The notes under the pieces were generated by a model. The model was not told the DNA's origin. It was given only the letters and a program-made list of their open reading frames with translations, and did no database searches. Position numbers and translations under genes: made by a program. A DNA stretch of 64,000 nt from Anomaloglossus baeobatrachus. Lineage: Eukaryota > Chordata > Amphibia > Anura > Aromobatidae. The stretch is from NCBI RefSeq assembly GCF_048569485.1, contig NC_134364.1:125066882-125130881 (forward strand), read 5' to 3'. Each line of letters opens with the position of its first letter. Position 1 is the stretch's first letter. Below are positions 12,286 to 24,948 of this stretch, in pieces.

Positions 12286-13828
12286 CATACACACTTGTGT
12301 TAAATATCAGCAATAATCCATCACTGGACCATATAACACAGACATGGGCCCAGATCGCGCCGTGACACCTCATCACCACTGGAGATGGACCGTGGCTGAA
12401 CCGAAAGGGTCTTGGCTGTGATTAATAGGACAGAATCACCGCATAATATTTATACTGTATTGTAAGATAATAAATGTTGTATTGTTTGTATATCATTTTT
12501 ATATCAGGCTGGTAAAACCTTTTCCCATGTACTTGCCAAATAATGGGTTCACATATTAATATACACAAGAACTGACCACGCTCATCAGTCAGGTGGACGT
12601 GATATATTGCCTAGACTCATTCATGGGACTGATATTTTCTAAATAGCAGAAATATAAAAAGTGAGGGGTGAGATGGAACAAAAGGGGGCAAAAGATGGAG
12701 TAACTACAATACACCTAATAGCAGTATTTTATTATCCGTGTGCGCAGTAACAGTATGATTATAGTGAGCGCTCGGCCTGACCTTCCCCAGTGTCCGGTCC
12801 CACATCCTCAGATTGACGTCCTCTTTACCATCTGATGGGATTGGTGTCATCTGGTATACAGTGATGGATCGTTGTGAGTGGACGTGATCCCTTATCTGAT
12901 ACACATCATTCCTCGTCTGCTCCGTCTCTCAATAAAGGTTTCTTATATTGGACATTATCGATGGGGGAAGCTTCCATCCTCTATAATATATCTCAGCAAG
13001 AAAGTGAATGATTCCATGTTACCATGTAGAAAGTGACAAAACAGAAATAATCTTCCGCTAATGTGTGATATAGAATATTTAGACTCCTCCGCTTCTCAGA
13101 AGACGTATGTGATTAATCCCCATACATTATATACGCATATATTAGTAACCCTTTTTTTGTGTGTTTCAGTATTTTTATTACATAACAGTCATAGAATTTC
13201 AAACACTCTTATGTAAATATATCTGAAAGTAGATAAGTGATCATAAAGATGTTTAACCATTAAAATTTAAGGGGGAGGAGGATGTGGGGAGGGAGGGAAG
13301 AAAAATAAGGAGAAATGCTTTTATTGGGGGAATTTTGGAATATTAGTGACCCCTTATTACACTCCGGTGGATGCTTTCTCATTAATGTTTTCATTTTTGC
13401 ATTTTAGTTTTAACTAATGTAAATTCTTTAGACATAAATGGTCAGATTTCTCCTCCGTTTCGGGGTTTGATGTTGATGAGCTTTTAGTCTCTGAACTGAT
13501 AGTTTTCTTTCTTTTTCCTCTTGAACTAAAGCGGATCCGTTCCAAACTGTAAAACATGTGAGATAATAATCATCTGCTGTAGAGGCGCCGCTCACCATTG
13601 TGATCCACACGTATATCTACATGTAAAGAAACAAATAGAAAACACAAATTAGGTGCGGGGCAGACGACCATAGCACCTTCAATTCTCTGACGGTGATGGA
13701 TGCACTAATGTCCTCGCAGCAATGAAAAGACGCAGAATTTTGCTCCTACCAGATAAACTCAGATCAGCTTGTTACAACGCTGGCAATAAAATATTACTGT
13801 CTTTTGCATGTTATAATGGTTTTATAAA
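12198..13828. other. Intergenic, with (AT)n at about 12250-12283
   Basis: Apart from a 34-bp AT dinucleotide run, nothing is recognised. A purine-rich stretch at 13268-13315 may be the edge of an old repeat. Short open frames have no domain. Confidence 0.45.
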
Positions 13829-14596
13829 TGTACTAGCTGTAGTACCCGGCGAGGTCCGAGATAGTAACTGTCTCTCTGTTTCTCTCCCAGTCTGTCTTTC
13901 TTCCTCTCTGTCTGTCTCTCTAGCTGTCTGTCTGTCTCTTTCCCTGCCTGTCTCTTGCCCTGTCTGTCTCTCTGTGTGTCTGTCTCTTTCTCTGTCTGTC
14001 TCTTTGTCTCTGCCTGTCTCTGTCTGTCTGTCTCTTTCCCTGTCTGTCTCTGTCTGTCTCACTATCTCTTTCCCTGTATGTCTCTTTGTCTGTGTCTGTT
14101 TCTTTGTCTGTCTCTTTGTCTCTGTCTGTATCTTTCCCTGTCTGTGTCTTTCCCTCTCTGTCTGTCTCTGTCTCTGTCTGTCTGTCTGTCTCTGTCTATC
14201 TCTTTCCCTGTCTTTGTGTGTCTGTCTGTCTCTGTCTGCCAGTTTCTGTCTGTCTATCTCTTTCCCTGTCTGTCTGTCTCTTTCCTTGTCTCTTTGCCTA
14301 GCTGCAATATGACATGCCAACATTCCATTTAAGAGCGTGGCTGCGCATTCTTCTGAAGTTCTGGCTGCATTGTGGCTCCCAGCTCCATTGACTTTAATGG
14401 AGGCAAGTTTTTTGGCAAATAACTGCAAAGCGCGGGGTTAAAATTTCCCCTCAAAACATAGTCTATGACGTTCCCTAAGTCACATGAGGTGTCTGTGCAA
14501 AATTTCGTGATTGTATATGCGATGGTGCGGATTCCTTTAGCGGACATACACACACACATACATACATACATACATACACTCAGCTTTATATATTAG
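13829..14596. repeat. Non-autonomous repeat around a CT-rich (CTGT/CTCT)n array
   Basis: The simple array of CTGTCTGTCTCT-type units covers about 13870-14305. It is bounded by TACTAGCTGTAGTACCCGGCG on the left and by a CATACATACATAC run and TATATATTAGATG on the right, edges I associate with an unclassified interspersed repeat. The serine/cysteine/leucine-rich frames over the array (about 13722-14332) and their arginine/glutamate-rich antisense are translation of simple DNA. Confidence 0.6.
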
Positions 14597-14689
14597 ATGT
14601 AGAATTCATAATAATATATGCATGTGGGGCTGTATGTGTATATATAAAACATTGGGCTACAGTGTAAAATGTAAAGAAAACCAATATAC

Positions 14690-15545
14690 AATCATCTGGA
14701 ATTCTGTTTCCGTCATATTTTATTCACAAGAGAATTTAGCTCAGAATCTTGGACATTATTTCATTTGAAAACAACTCATTTATAGTTAGAGGCAATGACG
14801 CTGTACCTGGGCCGCGTCTGCCATTGTTTGTTCCACATTTTTCCAACAGTTTATAAATGTTTGGGAAATGAGGAGATAACTGCTGGGGTTTAGGTAGAGG
14901 AATAATGTCCCACTCTTCTGATGGAGGATTGTCGCTGCTCCACTCTCCGGGGTCTTATTTGCCAGCTCAAGCCCCGGACTCTGCTTCTGTAAAGCTCTCT
15001 GCTTTATCTGTACAGTATGTGCGAGCTGAAATATACAACATGGCATCCATAAAGAATTTCACATTGTGATTCATCTGATCACAGTTTTCCATTTTAGATG
15101 AGCTTTGTCCCAGAGAAGATGTCAGCGTCTCTGCATTGTGATGATGTTTGGCTCCACAATGTTTACTCTTAGTTGTTCGCAGATGAACTTCTGACCATCT
15201 TTGCTTCTGAGAGACTCTGCCTCTCTAACATATTCTTTTCATACAGTTATGTCACTTAGTTGAAAATTTACCCTCCAGTTGTGTTTCCTTACTACTAATT
15301 ACGTTCACAGTCTATTTTAACCCATGTCTAACTTTTTTTAAATGTGTTGCTACCAGCAAGTTCTAAATGAGTTAATATTTTGAAATAAAATGGAAAAATG
15401 TCCAATGTCTGATCTGTTCTCTGTTCTGCTGTACATAAAATAGGACAATTAGAGGTCTCCAAATCATTGTATTCTGTTGTCATTACATTTTACACAATGC
15501 CACAATCTTTTTTCAAATCAGATTATATTAATATCACAGAACAAC
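14690..15545 (-). mobile_element. Relic of a Tc1/mariner-type transposon
   Basis: Non-coding blocks in order (AATGTTTGGGAAATGAGG near 14855, TCTCCGGGGTCTTATTTG near 14945, TTAGATGAGCTTTGTCCCAG near 15095, GTGTTGCTACCAGCAAG near 15345, AATCATTGTATTC near 15460, ACATTTTACACAATGCC near 15485) resemble the minus strand of a DNA transposon common in fish and frogs. No frame of useful length survives. The assignment is from memory of such sequences, so it is tentative. Confidence 0.35.
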
Positions 15546-15789
15546 GGTCCAACATCATAAGTGTTTTCAAAAGAAATCTAGCGTAAATCAATTTGATAAG
15601 TTGCAAAATGTATGTGCAAACCGAGGAAAATTTGTGTCCCTTTTGGTTTTCCACACTACTAACTCATCTAATTCATGACGAACTGTGGCCAAAAGTCATA
15701 CTCCAGTCCCTGATTGGAGTAAGATTTTTGCCGAGGCACTCGACACTTTTCAGATGCACCTAATTCACTCCAGCACAGCCCCTCTTATA

Positions 15790-16672
15790 CAGTGTGTCCA
15801 TCCATATCCTGTCCACTGCCATTAACTTGAGAACGGCGGCAGCTATAGGCATAGAAGTGGTGTCTAGGTATAGTAAAGTACCCATGTGCTATGCAATGAA
15901 ACCAACTATACCGCCACCTGGTGGAAAACAATGGAGTGTCGAAAACGGAACAAGATAGAGAAAAAAATTGAATTAAAAAATTGTAGGGCATCATCAATTC
16001 AATACGAATCAACACCTTGCATACAGAAATGCTATGATATGAAACCTATGACCCCCCCCAAAAACATTGAATGCTGGTCACGCATATGGCACTCATTTAA
16101 CTTTGATGCTCAACGTGGCCCCCGTTAGCTGCAATGCACATCTGGACTCTGCACAGCATACTGTATCTTGCTGCACGTTGTGCAATATGGTAGGGGACAC
16201 GTTTGCACAAGCATCTGTGATACGTGGTCGTAGGTCCTGCAGTGTTGGTGGAGGGTCGCATACACCCGCTGTTTGATGTGACCTCACAGAAAGAAGTCAA
16301 GGTCAGGTGAGCGGAGGCCACTCCACACAGCCACCATACCCAATGACTTGTAGGAAGGTCTCCATGAGGTATCGCTTCACGTCCGCAGCCTTGTGAGTTT
16401 TACATGTTCTAATCATAGCATTTCTGTATGCAAGGTGTCGATCCGTATTGAATTGATGATGCCCTACAACTTTGTAATTCACTTTTTTTCCCTATCTCGT
16501 TCTGTTTTCGAGATAAAAATGCTAACTCCGTTGTTTTCCACCAGGTGGCGCTCTAGGTGGTTTTATTGCGTAGCACATGGCTACTTTACTATACCTAGAC
16601 ACCACTGCTATGCCTATAGCTGCAGCAATTTGCAAGTTAATGGCGGTGGACAGGATATGGGTGGACACACTG
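15790..16672 (-). mobile_element. Internally deleted Tc1/mariner relative with ~250-bp terminal repeats
   Basis: TA duplications (15788-15789 and 16673-16674) flank CAGTGTGTCC and its exact complement GGACACACTG. The terminal repeats extend about 250 bases inward (to about 16035 and from about 16425). Between them the minus strand (about 16093-16330) encodes only a transposase tail of the type WPPxxPDLxxxxF ... VQMCIAANGGHVE, the usual end of an IS630/mariner-like DDE enzyme. The catalytic core is gone, so the copy is non-autonomous. Confidence 0.82.
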
Positions 16673-16674
16673 TA

Positions 16675-16675
16675 A

Positions 16676-16745
<70 letters not shown>
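16675..16745. repeat. (TA)n microsatellite, left part
   Basis: About 70 bases of TA dinucleotides between the right end of the preceding element and the left LTR at 16746. The same tract resumes at 20094-20153 beyond the LTR element, so one tract was split by insertion. Confidence 0.95.
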
Positions 16746-16748
<3 letters not shown>

Positions 16749-19700
16749 AACGTTGCGCCCTACAACGTGAGGGTTCTACTCGCTTGCAGCGGTGTAAGGT
16801 AGCTCCAGCAACACACGTACACAGTCTCTTCATAGAAATTCCGGCAGTTTATTTAAAAACACTCAGCATAAACTGCCCTCACACATAAACAATGAGTCCA
16901 TAATGGAAGTTTTAGCAACTTCCCCACTCTCTGGCTCCTGCCAGCGTACAACTCTAGCCAAGGTTCCTTCCAGCACCCAGGGCCCTCTGCAGACCCCTGT
17001 CTGTCTCTCCTCCTGGAGAGATTCGGCCCTACAGCCCTGGCCTGGCTTGGCTGCACTCACCTCAGACTCAATATCAGAGCCTTGTGTTCAGCCTCCACAC
17101 AGGCTGATACACCCAGAGCTCCCTGCTCTGATCTCACTTGTTTCCAGTACACACACTGGAAGTCTGGAGCCAGTCTCTATCTAGACTGCCCTAGACACAC
17201 ACTCCCCAGGTTCAGAGACAAGATTGCTTTAACCCCTCGAGCCCCACCCACAGGTGGAGGTCTGTGATTCTCAGACCTGCACAGCACTCTGGGATTATTA
17301 AAGGGAACCTGACCCTTATATGCAGCAAGAAGCCTTTGTGGAACTACAAGTCCCATAGCAACCTCTTCCGTTTAAATATCGCAGGTACCTTCTCCACTGT
17401 GACATATAGCGACCATTTACCACGTTGGTGGTCGCTACCTCACATATCCCCCCCCTCTGTTCAAACTTGTAGGGTTGAACACTCGATACCCTACAGGGGC
17501 CCCGAGACAGGGCATCAGGGTCACCTTGCCCTACCAGGCAAGAGGGCCCTGTAGGACAACCTTGAGCTTCCGATCTCGCCAGACCGTCCGCCACCAAACC
17601 CTGCACAGGAAACCCACTTCTCAGACGCGGTCCTCGGCCGGACCCATCCCTCCAAGGCTGTCGCCCATGGTCTGTGCAACAGGGAGACTCTCCCTTAGTT
17701 GGCACCATCGCCCTGTCAGTCCCTGAGCTAACTAGACCACTAGAGGCCGCACTATCGAGGGGCCTACACGGGGAGATGATAGAAGAGGCGCCATAACTAG
17801 GACCTCTGCGCCTGTGGCGACGGGAGGAGGATTTCCCCTCTTTGGTCATCAGTATGTCACTGTATTCATTTGTCACTTTAGTAAAGTCAGTGTCTATTCT
17901 GGAGTCATCGTCACCCCCCTGGTGTTCTGGACTACCACGTCCCCACTTAACTAGGTGTCGGACCCCTTGTCTGTAGCTCTCCCGTTTTTAACGGTCATGT
18001 CACTAAGTTGCGCATGTCCCCCATTATCTTTGGTCACCCCTAACTTAGGACTGTCCTTACGGGGAGGTACCTCCTTCTCAGTGTACCTCAATGTCCCACC
18101 GGTAACCTGTAAAACCTCTTGCGGAAAAGAGGCTTCCGTAGGCGGGAGCCGACTTATTCTTGTGCAATCAGTCCCGGCCTCTGTCTTCCATAAGTCCCGA
18201 AAGAACTCAAAGTCCTGTCCTATGATAACCGGATATAGCAGATCTGGAGCTACACCCACATCTGGGCGCCCCATACGTTTGGCCGTCTGAATCATCACCC
18301 TGGCCAGAGGATATTCTTTAGTGGTCCCATGCACAAAACGTCCTTCTATTGTCCTACCCACCATAAAATGGAGATCGGACATGGGTCTCACTAAGGTCAA
18401 CTGGCTACCCGGGTCTAACAGACTAAACACACTTAGCCCATTCAAGTCCACGGAGCACTTCTGTGGCCTCACATCGGATGGATAGCCTATACCGCAGGTA
18501 GGACATAGGTAAGGCGAATCCCATTGCCCCTTGCTATAGTCCACCTGTTCGGCTTGTGAATGCTCCACCCCCTGGTGGGTCACCACTGCTTTTTGGGTCT
18601 CCGCCCCCTTTTGGGCCACCGCACCTTTTCGGGACTCTGCCCCCTTTTGGGGTTTCCATGCAATGTCTTAGCCCCCAGTTCACACCGTTCGCCCTTATCT
18701 CCCTGGGCACCTAGTGTTCATACTGGGCCCCGATGGGAACGCTCAAACTGGTCCATGGCTGCGACATCGCCACACACTGACAGCTCCTGCTGTCCCCGGA
18801 CCAGGAACTGGTACAGCTCCTCCACAACGTCCGCAGGGACCATTCGCTCTTTTTGGCTTTCAGCCCCCACTGCTGTCACTGGACCTCCTGGCACATGCTG
18901 TTGGTGCTGCTGGCTCTGCAGCAGCTGGTTCAGGAGCTCCTCCATGCTGTAACGAAAAAGAGGCACAGGAGGGGCGCTCCAATGGGTAATACCCGGTGGT
19001 CAAAGACGGGGGGGTTAGAGAACCACTAACCTTTCCGGGTTGTACCGCCCATACAACCAGGACCACCAGCCTGTGGTGTATCACTGCTCACCAAGCAGGG
19101 CTTCGCAATTCCGGCTGGCCTCCAGTCACTGGTCTCTCGCCACTGCAGCACAGAACCCTGCAGACCCACTGATTCACCGCCAGCAGCTGGAGCACGCTGT
19201 CCCTGTTCGTGGACCCGCCGATCCACCGCCAGCTGCTTGAGTGTGCAGACAAAATTATCGTGGACCCGCCGATCCACCGCCAGCTGCTTGAGTGCGCCGA
19301 CACGATTTTCGTGGACCCGCCGATCCACAGCAATACGTCCTAGGCCGTTGCCCTTAGCAACCAGGCTGCGTTGCCCGCATTCGCCACCATATGTAACGTT
19401 GCGCCCTGCAACGTGGGGGTTCCACTCGCTTGCAGCGGTGTGAGGTAGCTCCAGCAACACACGTACACAGTCTCTTCATAGAAATTCCGGCAGTTTATTT
19501 AAAAACACTCAGCATAAACTGCCCTCAAACATAAACAATAAGTCCATAATGGAAGTTTTAGCAACTTCCCCACTCTCTGGCTCCTGCCAGCGTACAACTC
19601 TAGCCAAGGTTCCTTCCAGCACCCAGGGCCCTCTGCAGACCCCTGTCTGTCTCTCCTCCTGGAGAGATTCGGCTCTACAGCCCTGGCCTGGCTTGGCCGC

Positions 19701-20092
19701 ACTCACCTCAGACTCAATATCAGAGCCTTGTGTTCAGCCTCCACACAGGCTGATACACCCAGAGCTCCCTGCTCTGATCTCACTTGTTTCCAGTACACAC
19801 ACACTGGACGTGTGGAGCTAGTCTCTATCTAGACTGCCCTAGACACACACTCCCCGGGTTCAGAGACAGGATTGCTTTAACCCCTCGAGCCCCACCCACA
19901 GGTGGAGGTCTGTGATTCTCAGACCTGCACAGCACCCTGGGATTATTAAAGGGAACCTGACCCTTATATGCAGCAAGAAGCCTTTGTGGAACTACAAGTC
20001 CCACAGCAACCTCTTCCGTTTAAATATCGCAGGTACCTTCTCCACTGTGACATATAGCGACCATTTACCATGTTGGTGGTCGCTACCTCACA
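16746..20092 (-). mobile_element. LTR retrotransposon with both LTRs, no recognisable RT or integrase
   Basis: Two LTRs (16746-17444 and 19392-20092) open TGTAACGTTGCGCCC and close GGTCGCTACCTCACA. They differ at about 17 places in 700 (about 2.4%), a fairly recent insertion. On the minus strand the primer-site side (TGGTGGCGAATGCGGG) adjoins the right LTR and the purine tract AGAGGGGGGGAT adjoins the left, so the right LTR is the 5' one. The ~1.95-kb interior has a gag-like start (MEELLNQLLQSQQ, near 18945) and a retropepsin-like region. It is a Gypsy-type, non-autonomous or broken copy. Confidence 0.85.
17951..18619 (-). CDS. Gag-Pol remnant with retropepsin-like domain
   Basis: This frame of the LTR element at 16746-20092 has a cysteine pair (CPTCG, near residue 39) followed by an aspartic-protease-like fold signature: a hydrophobic LSVFSLLD strand-turn near residue 62 and the second-lobe motif LLYPVIIGQDF near residue 127. 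In intact relatives this protease would precede reverse transcriptase, which is not seen. It is treated as a fossil part of the element. Confidence 0.6.
   Translation of the reverse strand: MAQKGAETQKAVVTHQGVEHSQAEQVDYSKGQWDSPYLCPTCGIGYPSDVRPQKCSVDLNGLSVFSLLDPGSQLTLVRPMSDLHFMVGRTIEGRFVHGTTKEYPLARVMIQTAKRMGRPDVGVAPDLLYPVIIGQDFEFFRDLWKTEAGTDCTRISRLPPTEASFPQEVLQVTGGTLRYTEKEVPPRKDSPKLGVTKDNGGHAQLSDMTVKNGRATDKGSDT

Positions 20093-20093
<1 letters not shown>

Positions 20094-20153
<60 letters not shown>
20094..20153. repeat. (TA)n microsatellite, right part
   Basis: Continuation of the tract at 16675-16745, separated from it by the LTR element. Confidence 0.93.
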
Positions 20154-20157
<4 letters not shown>

Positions 20158-21627
20158 GTATATTGTGCAGGTGTATGTAATATTTATGACTATAGCTTAA
20201 TGTAGATTATAAGTATATTTCATATTTTTTATATTTATGTTCTCAACAGGTTTTATTTACACTAACAAGCAAAAGGGTAACAATGTCTTGAGCTTTTGAT
20301 TTTCAGGCTCCATATCTCATCGTCCTCTACAGCTTTGAGTGTGAGACGACCTTCAATTATAGACAATCATCTTGGCTATCTCATACATAAATGTGACTTG
20401 CAGCTATTTAGCATATGATTAGTTATGCAGATTCTTGTCAGGTCACTTCATTGTTACTGTTTTGCTTGTAAAAAATCTACATTTTAATTTGTATTATTTT
20501 GTTAGTATTTTGTAAATCTACCTTTTGGCTTTCAGCTCTGCCTGAATCCTTCTAGGCTCTCAATCAGATTCAAGCATGTCGCTACCGAAATTTGATCCCA
20601 GGTCTCTCCTACACGTTCCCAATGTCTGTGAATACTGATCGATTCACTTGGGTATGTATAAAGCTTTTACGTCAACTCTACCCATAAATGTCCAATTGTG
20701 TTGAGATCTGGGGACTGTGGGGACAATCCAGCTCCTCTACTTCATTGTCATTGAACCATTTCTTCTCAAATCCCGACGTATACTTCGGGTCGTTATCTTG
20801 CTGGAACACCGTCATCCATTTCATACCCATAGTACTTGAGTGTAGGAATTAACTCGTCTTGTAGGACACTCAAATATAGCTCTGCATTGAGACCACCATC
20901 CATCCTGGTTAAGTGTCCAACGCCTTTGGCTGTGAAACATCTCCATCTTATCAGGCTTCCTCCACTGAACTTGACAGTTCCTTCAAATTCTTGATCCGTT
21001 CACCCCTTTTTCCCTCTTTTCTGCTAGAGCCATCTGCCTCCATCAGAGCCGTCTATTGACTTTCATCTCGTCGTTCCAAATCACCCGTTTCCAAGCTTCC
21101 ACTTTTCATACTTTTTGAAAACTCAACCCAACGCTTCTTATGATGATATTGAAGTTTAGGCTTCCCCGTTTTTTCAAGCCACCATTCCAGACTTCTGTAA
21201 TGTGCGTTGCACGCTGCTTACATCGGCGTCTTTGATCTCACTATCATGAAGCAGATGAGCCGCCTCCACCCGTGTGTGTTGCACCAGAACTGATAAACCT
21301 TGTGATGAGTGACTTGTTGACTTTGATATTTTGCGTGGGCATCACCTCTTGGCTTTTGAATGGATGGACGGACTTCATTTCGCATTCTTTACACAGTCCT
21401 GGCCTCACATAATGTAGTTTGGCAATTTTCTTGGCCGAGAGACCTCTATTGATGAGATGGATGATGCGGTTTCTCTTTCCTTGAGAAATTTTCTTCATTG
21501 CTGCTCCTCGATTCGAACCAGTGACCTATTGCTTGTGAATTAAAGTAATAACACACTGAGCTGTTAGGGAATGTGAGAACAGGTTAGAATTTATAGTATA
21601 CAGGAAGAAAAAGGAGCAAAACAGTAA

Positions 21628-22219
21628 GGGGCACTTTGCACACTGCGACATCGCAGGTGCGATGTCGGTGGGGTCAAATTGAAAATGACGCACTTCCGGC
21701 ATCGTATGCGACATCGCAGTGTGTAAAGGCTGGATGATACGATTAACGAGCGCAAAAGCGTCGTAATCGTATCATCGGTGCAGCGTCGGCGTAATCCATA
21801 ATTACGCTGACGCAATGGTCCGATGTTGTTCCTCGCTCCTGCGGCAGCACACATCGCTGTGTGTGAAGTCGCAGGAGCGAGGAACGTCTCCTACCGGCCT
21901 CACTGCGGCTTCCGTAGGATATGCGGAAGGAAGGAGGTGGGCAGGATGTTTACATCCTGCTCATCTCCGCCCCTCCGCTCTGATTGGCCGCCTGCCGTGT
22001 GACGTCGCAGTGACGCCGCACGACCCGCCCCCTTAACAAGGAGGCGGGTCGCCGGCCACAGGGACGTCGCACGGCAGGTGAGTGTGTGTGTGAAGCTGGC
22101 GTAGCGATAACTTTCGCTACGCCAGCTATCACCACATATCGCTGCTGCGACGGGGGCGGGCACTATCGCACTCGGCATCGCAGCATCGGCCTGCGATGTC
22201 GTAGTGTGCAAAGCCCGCC
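21628..22219. mobile_element. PIF/Harbinger-like MITE, copy A
   Basis: Direct TAA repeats (21625-21627 and 22220-22222) flank inverted ends GGGGCACTTTGCACACTGCG and, reversed, GGCGGGCTTTGCACACTACG. The interior is GC-rich with CGATGTCG-type palindromes and no frame of note. TWA target duplication is typical of the PIF/Harbinger superfamily. Related copies lie at 28085-28627 and 50983-51552. Confidence 0.8.
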
Positions 22220-22222
22220 TAA

Positions 22223-24948
22223 GGGTAAGTTCACACAGTGCGTTTTTCGCGGCGTTTTTGTGCAGTTTTCGGGTGCGTTTTTGCTCAGAAAACTGCATGA
22301 CTTTGTTTCCCCAGCAAAGTCTATGAGTTTTCATTTTTGCTGTCTGCACACAGCGTTTTTTTTTCAGCTGCGTTTTTGTGGTGCCACAAAAACGCAGCAT
22401 GTCAATTATTCCCGCGTTTTTCACTGCGCTTTTCATCCATTGAGTGCAATGGGATGTTGAAAGACGCAATGAGAAACGCAAATAGGTGCGTTTTGGTGCG
22501 TTTTGGTGCATTTCTAAGACCAAAAACGCAGCTATAAACACAGGAGGTGGGTAGTAAAGTGACATGTACAGGAAGAGGATTCCTTCTGTCAGTAAACACA
22601 GAAGCGTGAATCCTCCCGGTACAGTCACCGCCGCTTCCACCTCCCTTCCTGTGCATGTATGCTGCCGTGCAGCACCATGTCTGGCCGGGAGGTGGAAGCG
22701 GCTGCGAAATCAAAAGTGAACAGTAGAAAAAAAAAAGTCATACTCACCTGTCTGCAGACTCCCGGTGCCATGCCCGCTCCCATCTCCTCCCGGTACCGCC
22801 GCTCCGGGTGTGTGCAGTCTCCCCGGGTACGTATGCCTGCAGGATGCAGGACCTGGCGATGGATCACCTGATGCAGTCACCTGACGCATCAGCTGATCGT
22901 AAGTCTCGGGGTGATGCCAGCAGCCGGCCGGTTTAACCTATCAGCGGATGCGTCAGGAGACTTCATCACTGATTACCGGCAGCTGCTGCAGCGATCGGAC
23001 GGGATCAGACTCCGCTCCAGGAGCTGCCGGTAATCAGCACATAAGTGAGTATTTTTTTTTTTTTTTGCACCGATGCATCTGCTGATTGTATAAACGGCTT
23101 TTATACAATCAGCTGATGTGTGATGTGATTCAGGCACTCGAACCTGACACATCATCTGATCGCTTTGCCTTCCAGCAAACCGATCAGATGATATTGGATC
23201 CGGCGCGGGACCCTTGACCCAGGATTACTGCGGAGGGGGGTGCTTTATTTCAATAAAGATGGAGTCACTAATTGTGTTGTGTTTTATTTCTAATAAAAAT
23301 ATTTTTCTGTGTGTTGTGTTTTTTTTTATCTTTACTAGAAATTCATGGTGGCCATGCCTAATATTGGCGTGACACCATGAATTTCAGGCTTAGGGCCAGC
23401 TGATAATATACAGCTAGCCCTAACCCCATTATTACCCAGTGAGCCACCCGGCATCAAGGCATGGAAGAGTTGGATACAGCGCCAGAAGATGGCGCTTCTA
23501 TGAAAGCACCATTTTCTGGGGTGGCTGCGGACTGCAATTCGCAGCGGGGGTGCCCAGAAAGCATGGGCACCCTGCACTGTGGATTCTAATCCCCAGCTGC
23601 GTAGTTGTACCCGGCTGGACACAAAAATTAGGCGAAGCTCACGTCATTTTTTTTTTTAATATTTCATGAAATTCATGAAATAATTAAAAAAAAGGTCTTC
23701 TCTATATTTTTGGTTCCCAGCCGGGTACAAATAGGCAGCTGGGGGTTGGGGGCAGCCCATACCTGCCTGCTGTACCTGGCTAGCATGCAAAAATATGGGG
23801 AAGTGTTACACGTCGTGACTCTCTTATTGCAAGGAATGAGGTGGTCCCCCATTCCTTGTCTGCCACGAGCCCTCCTGCTCAGCAGCGCCAAAGGTCTGGG
23901 AGACTCCAGGAGTTGCCTTCTCAGAGACACAGCAGAAGGGTGACACCTAGTGGTTCTCCTTCTGCAAGGAATGGAGCGGTCTCCCATCCCTTGCCTGCCA
24001 CGAGCTCTCCTGCTCAGCATCACGGAGGCTCTGGGAGGTTGCTACTGCTTAGGCATTATTGTCTTTTGTGGGCTTTGCCCTTGCTGCTCAGGCAGCACCT
24101 AGTTTGCAGGTCTTGCTGCTCCGGCAGTATCCCGTTTAGCAGGCTGTGTTCCTGTCCCAGATGAGCTCCTCGAGTCTCTGTCGGACTCACTTGGTTTCTG
24201 AAGCACACGTGCGTGGGCACCTCTGTGCTACCCCCGTGCCATATTCCTGTGACTCCCGCTGGCACACGTGTGTAGGCACCTCTGTGTGTCCCCGTGCAAC
24301 AGGTACACCGTACGAGAAGCCCCGAGCCATACAACCCTCACGGGTTAGGGCGGACCGGTGTACATAGATCGTCTGTGACGTTCCAGACGATCACCAGCAG
24401 CAACCCGCTCACTCTTTCCTGACCATAGCAGCGGTCCCTTACACCGCACAGTGGACCTTGACCGGCGGAAGCTGTCCATTTCCCATCTTGGCACGCTTCC
24501 CCGGGTCCCCCTCGTAACAGGGAACCCCACGTCATTTTTTTGTTTGGGGGGGGCAAAGAAATCCTGCATACAGTCCTGGAAGGAGGATGCTGAGCCTTGT
24601 AGTTCGACAGCTGCTGTCTGCTCTCCTGCATACACTATTGGATGGAGTATGCTGAGCCTTGTAGTTCTGCAGCTGTCGGCTCTCCTGCATACACTAGTGG
24701 AGAATGAAGAACATATTGAAGAAGGAAATGACATCAGACCTTTTTTTTTTGTTCACTGATAAAAAAAACGCATAAAGACGCAATGAGCAAAAACGCAGCA
24801 AAACACAGCAAAAAACGCACCAAATCGCGGTAAAAACGCGTGCGTTTTTTGCCACGTTTTTTTGACGGGGGTGCGTTTTTGTGTGGTTTTTGCCGCAAAA
24901 AACGCACAAAAATGCAGCGTCAAAAAAATGCAGTGTGTGAACCTAGCC
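22223..24948. mobile_element. Non-autonomous TIR transposon, about 2.7 kb, with nested LTR
   Basis: Ends GGGTAAGTTCACACAGTGCG and, reversed, GGCTAGGTTCACACACTGC are inverted repeats. Sub-terminal DNA at both ends is packed with GCGTTTTT/AAAAACGC motifs. TAA precedes and TTA follows, so a TWA target is likely though the two copies are not identical. No transposase is seen. It sits immediately against MITE copy A. A 716-bp solo LTR interrupts it at 23804-24519. Confidence 0.7.
23804..24519. mobile_element. Solo LTR inside the TIR transposon
   Basis: The segment starts TGTTAC and ends GTAACA, a perfect terminal inversion, and GGGAA occurs at 23798-23802 and 24520-24524 as a probable 5-bp target duplication (one extra base at the left). 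Repeat DNA on both sides reads on continuously. Inside, a block ending CCACGAGCYCTCCTGCTCAG occurs twice in tandem (about 23820-23885 and 23955-24018). No coding part remains. Confidence 0.6.

Noticed and set aside
13722-14428. Serine/cysteine-rich and antisense RDRQTE-rich frames
   Set aside because: They are translations of a CTGTCTGTCTCT simple array.
22086-22640. Frames of 124 and 246 codons in the MITE/TIR region
   Set aside because: They cross the junction of two non-autonomous DNA elements and are rich in translated AAAAACGC-type motifs.
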